Below, piece by piece: positions 23,936 through 32,994 of a DNA stretch of 64,000 nt (the first letter of the stretch is position 1; each line of letters starts with the position of its first letter). The DNA lies in contig JAIXUS010000015.1 of the NCBI GenBank assembly GCA_027483445.1, positions 22,030 to 86,029 on the forward strand, given 5' to 3'. Position numbers and translations under genes: made by a program. The notes beneath the pieces were generated by a model. The model made no database searches and was not told the origin of the DNA. It saw only the letters and a program-made list of their open reading frames with translations. This DNA comes from Bacteroidota bacterium (GTDB lineage: Bacteria; Bacteroidota; Bacteroidia; M30B66).

Positions 23936-25645
23936 CTAACCGGGCAGCAAACCCAAAGCCTGGCGAAGTGCTGTAATGTTCGGATTTGAAGCCTCCATAG
24001 CCTTTAGCTTGTCTTCGGTGGTATAAAGCTTTGTTTTGATGGGAGCCTCAGACTTGCTTAACATCAAGCTGATACTGTGGTTTTTTAATTGTTTCCGCAA
24101 AAAGTTAATCAAGTCGAACTTGGCAGCTTCGAGCTCACGCAATTGACTCTCGTTTTGAACCAGATAGCGAATTTGATGGTCTTGTTCGCCCAATTCAGGC
24201 CTATTCAAGGTAAGGGTTCCGCAAAGCGATTGTTTTCCTTCAGCCTTTAATTTTTCTGTGTAACTCAGCCATACCGCATTTAAGGCCTCCAGACTAAAAG
24301 GTTCCTCGGGCAGCACTTCACTGATCGAATGCTGCTCTTGAGTATCAGCCAGATCTGTTTGATCAGCCGGTTTGGAATCAAGATGCTTCTTAATCGAAAC
24401 ACTCGTTTTCACGGCTTGAATGCCCCTCAAGGCAATAACCGGCACCTTAGGTTCGGGAGGCGTGGCAGTATTGGCCTGCGAGGCGGTATTGCTTAACGGA
24501 CTTCTAGGTGTGGTGTCAGGATTTTTTTTTTCCTCAGCAACAGGCTGAGGCTTAAAGATACCCACCAGTTTTAGTAGCGTTAACTCAGCTTGCAAGCGGT
24601 TGTTCAAGGCCGCTTTGAGTCCCAACTCACCTTGCGCCAAGGCATCAATACCTCTTATCAAGGTAAAGGCTGCTACTTGCTGTGCTTGGGTTTGGTATTT
24701 ACTTTTAACGCCTACACTCACTTCCAGAAGAACCAAAGTGGCTGCATCTTGGCACACCAATAGGTTGCGAAAATGCTCGGCAAGCCCGCTGAGGAAATTG
24801 GCAATGTCGAATCCATGATTGAGTACCTCGCTCAGCAGCAGAAGCGTTTTTGAAATGTCGCCTTGAATGAGATAGTCGGTAGCCTTAAAGAAATAATCGT
24901 AATCGAGCACATTGAGGTTTTCAATGGCCGACTTATAGGTGATCGCGTTACCTCCCGAGTAGCTCACAATCTGGTCGAACATCGACAAGGCATCGCGCAA
25001 ACCTCCATCTGCCTTTTGAGCAATCACATGCAAGGCCTCCATTTCGGCCTCAATGGATTCACTTTTAGCTACATAGGCCAGGTGGTTGGCAATGTCATCA
25101 ACCTGAATTCGATTGAAGGTAAACACCTGACATCGCGAAAGAATGGTGGGCAGAATCTTATGGCGCTCTGTAGTGGCCAAAATAAAGATGGCATGTTTCG
25201 GCGGTTCCTCTAGCGTTTTCAAAAAGGCATTAAAAGCCGCAGTCGACAGCATGTGCACCTCGTCGATGATATACACACCGTACTTCCCGATTTGTGGGGC
25301 AAAGCGAACCTGATCCGTCAATGCCCGAATGTCGTCTACCGAATTGTTCGAAGCTGCATCGAGTTCGTGAATGTTAAAAGAGGCACTGTTGTTAAATCCT
25401 AAGCAGCTTTCACAGGCATTGCAAGGCTCTGTTTCGGCAGTGAGGTTTAAACAATTGATGGTTTTCGCCAGAATTCGTGCACAGGTGGTCTTCCCAACAC
25501 CTCTAGGACCGCAAAACAGAAATGCCTGAGCAAGATGGTTGCTGCGTATCGAGTTTTTGAGCGTGTTGGTAATGGTTTCCTGCCCAACCACCGATTTGAA
25601 GGTGGCAGGCCTGTACTTCCGCGCTGAAACCAAGAAATTCTCCAT
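23936..25645 (-). CDS. dnaX: DNA polymerase III subunit gamma/tau
   Basis: A 569-residue clamp-loader ATPase. N-terminal AAA+ domain: YRPATFKSVVGQETITNTL, Walker A FCGPRGVGKTT (about 44-54), zinc module cysteines 65, 75, 78 and 81, Walker B YIIDEVHML (about 125-133) and ILATTERHKILPTILSRCQVF (sensor 1 and SRC arginine finger). Domain III (about 225-365) supports oligomerisation. A Pro/Thr-rich linker (about 365-430) and a C-terminal region follow, consistent with a tau form; no internal slip heptamer was looked for in detail. It assembles polymerase and loads sliding clamps at the replication fork. A TATCTTTG element ends 5 bp before the ATG, so the mRNA may be leaderless. Confidence 0.95.
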   Translation of the reverse strand: MENFLVSARKYRPATFKSVVGQETITNTLKNSIRSNHLAQAFLFCGPRGVGKTTCARILAKTINCLNLTAETEPCNACESCLGFNNSASFNIHELDAASNNSVDDIRALTDQVRFAPQIGKYGVYIIDEVHMLSTAAFNAFLKTLEEPPKHAIFILATTERHKILPTILSRCQVFTFNRIQVDDIANHLAYVAKSESIEAEMEALHVIAQKADGGLRDALSMFDQIVSYSGGNAITYKSAIENLNVLDYDYFFKATDYLIQGDISKTLLLLSEVLNHGFDIANFLSGLAEHFRNLLVCQDAATLVLLEVSVGVKSKYQTQAQQVAAFTLIRGIDALAQGELGLKAALNNRLQAELTLLKLVGIFKPQPVAEEKKNPDTTPRSPLSNTASQANTATPPEPKVPVIALRGIQAVKTSVSIKKHLDSKPADQTDLADTQEQHSISEVLPEEPFSLEALNAVWLSYTEKLKAEGKQSLCGTLTLNRPELGEQDHQIRYLVQNESQLRELEAAKFDLINFLRKQLKNHSISLMLSKSEAPIKTKLYTTEDKLKAMEASNPNITALRQALGLLPG

Positions 25646-25650
25646 CTCTG

Positions 25651-25658
25651 CAAAGATA
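25651..25658 (-). promoter_or_regulatory. Candidate -7 promoter element (TATCTTTG) of dnaX
   Basis: Exact TAnnTTTG match on the minus strand, ending 5 bp before the dnaX ATG. A TTG lies 16 nt upstream, near -33 spacing. Transcription would start at or next to the ATG. Confidence 0.5.
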
Positions 25659-25870
25659 GCAGAGTGATTTTCCCCAAGGCTGAGATGTTAACATCTTTTT
25701 GAAATCGGGCTTGAAAGTGGAATTCCTCATTTAAAATGCAAATAGCCAGCATACGAGAAACTCCTTATCCGCAACGTTATCCGCGGCTTGCCGCATTTAA
25801 AAGCCAGCTTCGCCTCTTCACTGCATCTCTGTCGCCATTCTTACTTTTTCAGAAGGCCCCAGGTATCGGA

Positions 25871-27250
25871 TTATTTCCCGATACAAAACTTCCCGAAAAT
25901 TGTCCCAAGTACCTCATCGTGCGTTACTTCGCCGGTGATTTCTGAAAGTGCGTCGAGGGTATCTCTTAAATCGCGGCTCAGCAAATCGCCGGGAAGGCCA
26001 AGGGCTAAACCGTTGAGCACCTGCTGCAATGCTTCCGAAGCCTTACTCAACGCGCTGTAATGGCGGGCATTGCTCACCAAATGATCGCCATGTTCGCGCG
26101 CACTGCTCACATAGTCGAGCAAAGCCTCTTCTAATTGTTCCAAGCCGACTCCCTCTTTGGCGCTCAGCATCAATATGTTGCCCATCTCTTCCGGCACTTG
26201 TCCCTGAAAAGTCTGCTGATCGATTTTATTACACAACACCTGTATTTGCGCCTCTGGCAAGGCCTGTTCCGCCACCCGCCGGTATTGCTCAAGGGCTTTG
26301 CCGCTGCTTAAATCGGCAGCATCTACCAACAGTAAAATCAGAGAGGCCTGACGAATGCTCTTGTAGCTGCGTTCAATCCCAATCTGCTCTACAAGGTCGT
26401 CCGTTTCCCGCAAACCTGCTGTATCTATAAATCGAAAAGCCACTCCGCCCAGCACCAGAACATCTTCCACAGTATCGCGCGTGGTACCGGCAATCGGACT
26501 CACAATAGCGCGGTCTTCTTTGAGCAATGCATTAAGTAAGGTCGATTTTCCGGCATTCGGCTTCCCTACAATGCTTACAGGAACGCCCTGTTTAAGCACA
26601 TTTCCCATCGCATAACTGTCGCGCAAACGATTAATCACCACCAATAAAGTATTCACCAATTGCTGCAGTTGTTCCCGATTGGCAAATTCCACATCTTCAG
26701 TACTGAAATCGAGTTCTAATTCTACCAAAGCCAGGAAATTCAACAACTCTGTACGCAAACGTCTGATTTCATCGCCAAAACCTCCACGCAGCTGCTTAAT
26801 CGCTAAAGCATGAGCAGCAGGGTTTTGCGAGGCTATCAGGTCGGCCACAGCTTCGGCCTGACTCAAATCAATCTTTCCATTTAAAAATGCCCTCAGGGTA
26901 AATTCTCCCGGCTGCGCGGGGATGGCACCAGCGGTATGCAGCCACTGCAGAATTTCTTGCTGAATAAACGTGGAGCCATGGCAGCTAATTTCGAGTGTGT
27001 CCTCGCCGGTGTAGGAGTGAGGACCGCGAAATACACTCACTAAAACCTCGTCGAGTTTTACACCGGAACGCTCCATTTTTCCAAATAAAATCGAGTAGGC
27101 CTCAGCACTCAACAATTTTTTCCCGCCATACGGCTTGAAGATTTTATCGACAATTGAAAAAGTTTCCGGTCCACTCACCCGAACCACAGCAATTGCGGCC
27201 ATTCCGGGGTGAGTAGCCAGTGCACAAATGGTGGTATCTCGGTGAATCAT
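25871..27250 (-). CDS. mnmE: tRNA modification GTPase MnmE
   Basis: A 459-residue protein of typical length. The N-terminal formyl-THF-binding domain begins DTTICALATHPGMAAIAVVR with VSGPETF and SYTGEDTLEISCHG. The central helical domain surrounds a G domain with G1 VSIVGKPNAGKSTLLNALL, G2 GTTRDTVED, G3 DTAGLRETDD and G4 CNKID. It ends in the conserved FCIGK, whose Cys is the family C-terminal signature. With MnmG it installs 5-carboxymethylaminomethyl on U34 of tRNAs. It overlaps the upstream DoxX gene by four bases (ATGA). An inverted repeat sits across the stop codon but lacks a T-run. Confidence 0.95.
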   Translation of the reverse strand: MIHRDTTICALATHPGMAAIAVVRVSGPETFSIVDKIFKPYGGKKLLSAEAYSILFGKMERSGVKLDEVLVSVFRGPHSYTGEDTLEISCHGSTFIQQEILQWLHTAGAIPAQPGEFTLRAFLNGKIDLSQAEAVADLIASQNPAAHALAIKQLRGGFGDEIRRLRTELLNFLALVELELDFSTEDVEFANREQLQQLVNTLLVVINRLRDSYAMGNVLKQGVPVSIVGKPNAGKSTLLNALLKEDRAIVSPIAGTTRDTVEDVLVLGGVAFRFIDTAGLRETDDLVEQIGIERSYKSIRQASLILLLVDAADLSSGKALEQYRRVAEQALPEAQIQVLCNKIDQQTFQGQVPEEMGNILMLSAKEGVGLEQLEEALLDYVSSAREHGDHLVSNARHYSALSKASEALQQVLNGLALGLPGDLLSRDLRDTLDALSEITGEVTHDEVLGTIFGKFCIGK

Positions 27251-28407
27251 TGAACAGGTGCCGGACCTCCGGTACGTAAATTAAATTTAGCGTTTACCGA
27301 ATTAAATTCCGGAAATACGTTATGATGCCACATGGCCAGAACCTTAGAGCCTTTTAGCAGGATTAATCCCGGATTTGAGCGAATCATGGTTTTTAATGCC
27401 GTGCCATCACTAATTAAAAACGGAAATGCACATTGGTTTGCATGTCGGAATTCTTCCACCAACTTCACATCTTTTGTGAGCCCATAGAACGGAATTCCGG
27501 CTTTTTCTGCCGCCGCGGCAAACGTATTTACCTCCGAAAATACAGCCTGATCAGCTTTTTGTAAATCGTAGCTCACCAGAAAAAATTGATGCCCGGGATA
27601 TTTCAGAATATCCATGGTAAAGTCATTTCCTTCAATGGTCGAAAGGCTGAAATCGTGAATCGGAGCCGGTTCGCCCGGATCGAGAATTTCGACCTTGGTG
27701 TCGATAAATTTCCATACGGTGGTATCCACTTCCCACGAAATAGTGTCTTTGTAGGGGTAGTTATCGAGGAGCTCTTCTTTATTGGTTTTCAGATTTAAAA
27801 ACAGGTATTGCGTTTTTCCTTGTTTCATCGGTCTGATTTCCTTCATGCCTTCAATCAAGTCATTTCCAACAGCGTAAGGCCTGAAATCAATTACGGGTAA
27901 AAAATGATAGGTGTAAAGCGGAAATCCCACATTGATGATCGTCGCACCGATGAGTAAATTTCGGGTCGTTTTATTACCGAATAAAGGTTTGATGTGTTTT
28001 CTTCCGGCAATTAAAATTCCTATCAGAATTAACAGAACAACATCTTTGGTGAATGATTCCCAGGGCGTGAGTTTTAGGGCATCACCAAAACAACCACAGT
28101 CTGTTACTTTGTTGAAGTAGGCCGAATAAAAGGTTAAGAATGTAAAAAATACAATCATGCTCATCAGCAATGTGAGCGTAAGAATTACACGTGTTCCAAG
28201 TAAAAGCGTAATTCCCAGTAAAACTTCAACAACGCAGATTAAACCGGCCTGCAGCACTGCAGTTGGAATTAAAAATTCGGTACCGAAAACTTGGTAGTAT
28301 TCTTCCAGTTTATAGGCAAAACCGATGGTATCGTTGGATTTTATAAGTCCTGAAATAATGAAAAGGACTCCAACCAAAATGCGAACAAGATGAATCAGGT
28401 ATTTCAT
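27247..28407 (-). CDS. BT_3928-like DoxX/MauE membrane protein with thioredoxin-like domain
   Basis: A 386-residue protein with four membrane helices in the first about 160 residues (FIISGLIKSND after TM1, then LLLGTRVILTLTLLMSM). The loop motif TDCGCFGDALKLTPWESF is typical of DoxX/MauE-like proteins of the BT_3928 family. A C-terminal soluble region (about 235-380) with PIHDFSLST and FFLVSYDL has a thioredoxin-like layout but no CxxC. The role is not established; membrane-associated redox support is inferred. It lies 12 bp after the DUF1599 gene and overlaps mnmE by four bases, making a three-gene operon. Confidence 0.82.
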   Translation of the reverse strand: MKYLIHLVRILVGVLFIISGLIKSNDTIGFAYKLEEYYQVFGTEFLIPTAVLQAGLICVVEVLLGITLLLGTRVILTLTLLMSMIVFFTFLTFYSAYFNKVTDCGCFGDALKLTPWESFTKDVVLLILIGILIAGRKHIKPLFGNKTTRNLLIGATIINVGFPLYTYHFLPVIDFRPYAVGNDLIEGMKEIRPMKQGKTQYLFLNLKTNKEELLDNYPYKDTISWEVDTTVWKFIDTKVEILDPGEPAPIHDFSLSTIEGNDFTMDILKYPGHQFFLVSYDLQKADQAVFSEVNTFAAAAEKAGIPFYGLTKDVKLVEEFRHANQCAFPFLISDGTALKTMIRSNPGLILLKGSKVLAMWHHNVFPEFNSVNAKFNLRTGGPAPVQ

Positions 28408-28419
28408 GTTTAATTCAAG

Positions 28420-28974
28420 TTATTGTGTCTCAGTGGTTTTTTCATCGAGCTTGATGAGTGCAAAAATGGCATAATTCATCATATCCATGTAATTCGATTC
28501 AACGCCTTCTGAGGCAATTGTTTTGCCTTGATTGTCTTCGATTTGTCGGATTCGAAGCAGGCGCATGAGAATTATATCGGTAAACGAACTAACCCTCATA
28601 TTTCTCCACGCTTCACCATAGTCGTGGTTTTTCTTGAGCATGAGGGCTTTTACTTCGGCCACAGTTTTGTCGTAAAGCGATTCAATTACCTTGGATTCCA
28701 ATTCCAAAGGTGCGTTTTCGTCGAGCTGAAGTTGAATGAGTGCCAAAATCGAATAATTGACAATTCCGATAAATTCAGGCTCAATGCCTTCGTCGACCAG
28801 GTGTGTGCCTGAAGTCTCAATGCCGCGTATCCGTGTGGCTTTAATGTAAATCTGATCGGTAATGGAGCTAAGCCGGAGTACACGCCAGGAGGTGCCATAG
28901 TCGGCGTTTTTTTGTAGAAAAGTTTTGCGACAGTGGCCAATAACACGGTCAAATTGTAACGATGTTTGCTCCAT
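28420..28974 (-). CDS. DUF1599 (Nmad1-like) protein with internal duplication
   Basis: A 184-residue soluble protein built of two similar halves. The first half has FLQKNADYGTSWRVLRLSS, RIRGIE and VNYSILALIQL. The second has MLKKNHDYGEAWRNMRVSS, RIRQIED and MNYAIFALIKL. Each is one DUF1599 domain (also called nucleotide modification associated domain 1). The family function is unproven. The ATG is in the CATG (28972-28975) that also starts the divergent folP gene. It heads the DUF1599-DoxX-mnmE operon, an order that recurs in Bacteroidota. Confidence 0.85.
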   Translation of the reverse strand: MEQTSLQFDRVIGHCRKTFLQKNADYGTSWRVLRLSSITDQIYIKATRIRGIETSGTHLVDEGIEPEFIGIVNYSILALIQLQLDENAPLELESKVIESLYDKTVAEVKALMLKKNHDYGEAWRNMRVSSFTDIILMRLLRIRQIEDNQGKTIASEGVESNYMDMMNYAIFALIKLDEKTTETQ

Positions 28975-29854
28975 GGATTTGATGAATCAGACTGCGAATT
29001 TACATGCTGCTGTTGAATTCCCTTCGCTTCAGATTGGCGGCCGCCTCATTTCTTTTGAAAAGCCGCATTTGATGGGGATTATCAATGTAAACGACAATAG
29101 CTTTTTTGACGCAAGCCGGGTTTCGGCGGTCGATGAAGCTCTCAATCTTGCCGGAAAGCATGTAGCAGAGGGGGCGTTTTTTCTCGACCTCGGTGCTGCC
29201 AGCTCCAAACCGGGTTCGGCATTGTCGAATCCTGATGCGGAGTGGTTGCGTTTGGAGCCAGTTCTAAAGGCGATTCGTGGGGCTTTTCCGAATACACTCA
29301 TTTCGGTTGATACGTACCATTCAGCGGTGGTCGAAAAGGCGATGGATTGCGGTGCTGATATGATCAACGATATTTCGGCCGGCAGTATTGATTCCCGGTT
29401 GCTTGATACTGTCATCAGGCTGAAAGCCCCGTATATTCTGATGCATATGCAGGGAAAGCCTGAAAACATGCAGGCAAACCCAAGCTACGAAGATGTAACA
29501 GTGGAGGTGTTGCACGAATTGGCGCAGAAGTTAGCCTTTCTCCGTTCTCATGGTCACGGCAATGTGTTGGTAGACGTGGGTTTTGGATTTGGGAAATCGC
29601 TGGAGCACAATTATAACCTGCTGAAAAATTTATCTGTTTTCAAATCGCTTCGTGCTCCATTATTGGTCGGTTTATCGCGTAAAAGTATGGTAACCCGATT
29701 ATTACAGGTTTCTGCGGCCGAAGCTTTGAATGGCACTACTGCATTGCATGTGTTGGCTTTGCTTAATGGCGCTCACATTTTGCGGGTTCATGATGTAGCA
29801 CCGGCCGTTGAAGCTGTGCGCATTGTTCGCGCCTATCAGGGTGCTTTGGATTAA
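28973..29854 (+). CDS. folP: Dihydropteroate synthase
   Basis: A 293-residue TIM-barrel enzyme (start at 28973, or at the ATG at 28982) that joins p-aminobenzoate and dihydropterin pyrophosphate in folate synthesis. Seen: HLMGIINVNDNSFFDASRV (loop 1), FLDLGAASSKPGSALS (loop 2), SVDTYHSAVVEKAMDCGADM then INDISAG, YILMHMQGKPENMQ, VDVGFGFGKSLEHNYNLLKN and LVGLSRKSM. The loop 1 motif, usually NxTxDSF, reads NVNDNSF here, a departure at the usual Thr and Asp positions, while the other loops are near-canonical. The gene is divergent from DUF1599 and starts in the same CATG. Confidence 0.93.
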   Translation: MDLMNQTANLHAAVEFPSLQIGGRLISFEKPHLMGIINVNDNSFFDASRVSAVDEALNLAGKHVAEGAFFLDLGAASSKPGSALSNPDAEWLRLEPVLKAIRGAFPNTLISVDTYHSAVVEKAMDCGADMINDISAGSIDSRLLDTVIRLKAPYILMHMQGKPENMQANPSYEDVTVEVLHELAQKLAFLRSHGHGNVLVDVGFGFGKSLEHNYNLLKNLSVFKSLRAPLLVGLSRKSMVTRLLQVSAAEALNGTTALHVLALLNGAHILRVHDVAPAVEAVRIVRAYQGALD

Positions 29855-29936
29855 TTCATTAATAGGCGATTTTTTTATGCTGCTTAATGAGTATTCTGAA
29901 TAAGGTCTACTGAGCAGTTAGAAATGAAATCGAAAT

Positions 29937-32225
29937 CTAATTGTGTTGATTAATTTCTGCGAATGACTTCGAAAGCTTGGTTATTTGGTGAATAATGTCA
30001 TCAAACTCTTGCATCGACATGTTAAGCATTGTGCAAAATGACATCAATTCTTCCGAACTCAGGTTTGGATCCATTAATAAATCTACAATTCCCATCATTC
30101 GAGCTAAAGGAGCTCTAACAACGTGCGATTGCAACCACGCAATTTCACGCAATGAATTATTTTGCTCAACGATTTGATTTAAAATACGCATTCTGTTATT
30201 TATGCCAGACTCCGCAATGAGTTTCGCTTTTCTTCCATTAATGAGTATGATTGTACTTGTAATTTTTAGCTCAAAAACTTCTCCTGACTTTTTCTGATGC
30301 TTGAACTAATCTGAAAAATAGACTTGGTTTCGTTTTCTTGATTCATTCAGGATTTCGAGCAATTTAGGAATTTCGTTGGGCAGACGAATATTCTTAATGG
30401 TCATTGATAGAAATTTCTCCTGTGTGTATTCAAATTCTACAATTGTCTCCTCGTTTACCATCAGGAATGATAAGGTTTCGAGATCGTAAACCCACATTGA
30501 TATCGTGCTGAATTTAAAGAGTAATTGATAATTGGTATTTGATTCTTCTAATTGAAATTATACTTGTTTGAAATCGGAAATATCTTTTAAATAACAAGCC
30601 ATTCCAACCAATTCGTTATTAGTGTCGAAAATAGGATAGAAGTTGATTGATACAAATCGGAGTGAAAGCGTTATTCCGGTGTTAAATTCGTGAAAAAGAT
30701 GGATGCTTTTTTGTGTTTTTATTACTTGTTCAAATGCATTTTTGAATATCAAATTCAGGGGTTCTGGAAATGGAATATCTTTAAAATTACTGTTGAGCTC
30801 GATAGGCGCTTGACAAAATGCATCGGCTGCAGCTTTAAAGGAATTATTATATGTGCTTAAGCGGCCTGAGGTATTCATCGACCAAACCCAATCTTCAGTA
30901 GCATTAATAATAGCTTCAGTTTGCAGTTTTTGCTTAAGCAACTCTTGTTGTAAATTTTCCGATTCAGTAATGTCGATTACTAACGAATCCCAGGCTGTGG
31001 CGCCTTTCGCAAACGCTTGAGGTTTTCCTTTTCCTTTGTGCCAGCGTAGAGTGCCATCAGGGTGGAAATAACGGTAGGTAAATTCCCATGCTCGATTGAA
31101 TCGCTGCGATTGAAAAACGCTTTCCATTAAATTGTCGTAATCATCAGGGTGCACTCGTTGCAGAATGAAAGAGTTATCTGTCATAGCGACTTCCGGAGTT
31201 ATGCCCCAGATTTCGTATGAACCGGCACTGACGAATTTCATTTTTTGGGTGCCATCCTCATATAGAATATAGCGATAAACGACAGCGGGCAGGGAGTTTG
31301 AGTACGACTCCAGTTGCAATTGTGTGAGCACTTGTTTGTTGATGTCGGCCATCGTACCATTCATCCTGAGCGGTTCGCCTTCGTCAGACCAGCTCGATAC
31401 TTTGGATCGCGTATTCACCCAAATCCATTCTCCGTTTTTATGGCGCATACGGTAATTCAAGTCGTAATAGGGAATTTCTCCTTTGAGTAGCCGTGTTAAT
31501 TGTTCTGAGGAGTATTTTTCATCGTCGGGATGCGCAAAACGGTACCACGTTTCGATATTAACTTCACCCAATTCATCGAGAGTATACCCAATAATTGTGG
31601 CCCACATTTCATTCACCTGCAGTGCCCCGGTAATCATATCCCATTCCCAAATACCCAACTCGCTGGCCTCCACAGCACTCAGCAAAGGGCGGGTTTTATT
31701 GTAGAGATAAGTCAATTCAATTTCTTGGAGGATTACCTTTTTTGATTCAATGAGGGCTGCTTCAATAACTTTATGCAGACTGAGTATTTCTTTGAATTTA
31801 CTTTCTAGAACCGAGCTTGAATTGCACAGGATTACCAGATAGGTGTCAAATACGATCGGGTTATCATGAATTTTTAGGAATTGCCCATGTATTAGATGCG
31901 TTTGTTGCTCTATAAATAACTCCAAACTAAAATTTTCTTTGTGCAGCGTTTCATTTTTCAGTTGTTTAACAAATTGCTGCTGTAACTTATCGTTGAGTGC
32001 TTGATGAATTAGTGAATTGTTCGAGAAAACGAGGCAAATGCTCGGTTCATGCCATTCCAATACACCTAAGGTTACTTCACCGAGCATTGACTCAGCCAAC
32101 TCCTGCAAAGGCTGCAAGGTTCGCTTAAAGGCCTCCGCATGCTTTTCATTTTGAAGATAGCAAACATGCTGATGACCTTCCGAATCGGCCTCTGGATGTT
32201 TGGGTATGTCTTCAAAATTCTTCAT
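29937..32225 (-). pseudogene. Multi-PAS sensor protein with DHp-like C-terminus, interrupted by two in-frame stops
   Basis: One reading frame runs from the ATG at 32225 to the TAG at 29937 (762 codon positions) but contains a TAA at 30558-30560 and a TAG at 30306-30308. All three open pieces are in the same frame and each continues the domain logic of the previous one. The 555-codon first piece has an unassigned N-terminal region (about 1-180) and three PAS domains (about 186-300, 305-425, 435-555; e.g. GIWEWDMITGALQVN, WEFTYRYFHPDGTLRWHKG). After the TAA comes a fourth PAS (SMWVYDLETLSFLMVNEE), broken by the TAG, then HQKKSGEVFELKI and a DHp-like end, WLQSHVVRAPLARMMG, as in Bacteroidota PAS proteins that lack an ATPase domain. 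The first piece may still be translated. Two point nonsense mutations and no frameshift suggest recent decay. Confidence 0.82.
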
Positions 32226-32378
32226 AAAGTATAATTGATATCATGAATTAATTTCACGGATAAAAGTAATTACTGTATTTCAAACACGCAAGGAAAAAAT
32301 AAGGGTTAACACCTATGTGCATTCATTCCAAATTCTACTCTCCTCGAATAGAATACATTAGCCCTTACTGGCAGAATA

Positions 32379-32936
32379 TCAAATTCTTGTAACGCCGCCC
32401 GAAACGATGAACTTCATTACATCTTCTGAGCTACCCTCGATAGGTGTGATCCTTTGATTGTCTACAATAAACAGATTACCTGAAAAGTTGTAGCTGTGCG
32501 GCATATACACCGCGCTCTTTCCTCCTTCGATGCCCAAACTGAGCAAGTCGCGCTGCGTAATAAAACCCAACTTGTAAATGCCACCATCAGATTGCATGCT
32601 TACCAAAACCGGTTTGCTGAAACGCTTTTCGTTGCCCATAAATGCCGACATTAAATCGCGCACAGAGGTGTAAATAAACTTCACCAGCGGAATCCGTTCC
32701 AGTGTTTTATCGATAAATTGCGTAATAGGCGTCTGGATAAATACCGTTCCTAGCCATCCTAAAAAAGTGATGCTGACAATTACGAGCGGTATGCCAATCA
32801 GCCAGTATTCTCCCGGTAATAATCCCCTGAGAAATCGAATACTCTGATAAACTATCCACAGCGTAATGCCAATTGGAGTAATCAAAAGCAAGCCTTTGAT
32901 GAAATACCCCGTAATTTTTCTGAATAGTTTTTTCAC
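32379..32936 (-). CDS. DUF502 membrane protein
   Basis: A 185-residue protein from the GTG at 32936. Two membrane helices (about 12-32, GYFIKGLLLITPIGITLWIV, and about 48-70) are followed by FIQTPITQFIDKTLERIPLV and KFIYTSVRDLMSAFMGNEK, then a beta-rich tail with GFITQRD and VYMPHSYNFSGNLFIV. This is the DUF502 family; function is unknown. An in-frame TTG at 32957 is the end of a TATTTTTG promoter element and so is unlikely as start. Confidence 0.85.
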   Translation of the reverse strand: MKKLFRKITGYFIKGLLLITPIGITLWIVYQSIRFLRGLLPGEYWLIGIPLVIVSITFLGWLGTVFIQTPITQFIDKTLERIPLVKFIYTSVRDLMSAFMGNEKRFSKPVLVSMQSDGGIYKLGFITQRDLLSLGIEGGKSAVYMPHSYNFSGNLFIVDNQRITPIEGSSEDVMKFIVSGGVTRI

Positions 32937-32954
32937 TGATGTTTTTCTTGGCTG

Positions 32955-32962
32955 CAAAAATA
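32955..32962 (-). promoter_or_regulatory. Candidate -7 promoter element (TATTTTTG) of the DUF502 gene
   Basis: Exact TAnnTTTG match on the minus strand, 18 nt upstream of the GTG at 32936. Its final TTG coincides with the alternative TTG start at 32957, arguing against that start. Confidence 0.5.
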
Positions 32963-32994
32963 AGTATTCTAATTGGTATTCCCGAAAGAGCTCC

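Noticed and set aside
25863..25884. Hairpin GTATCGG/CCGATAC over the mnmE stop codon as terminator.
   Set aside because: The downstream minus-strand sequence is CTGGGGCC with no T-run, so an intrinsic terminator is not supported.
30306..30560. Stop-codon readthrough or recoding in the PAS gene.
   Set aside because: TAG and TAA both serve as normal stops in the window and no readthrough signal was seen; point-mutation decay is simpler.
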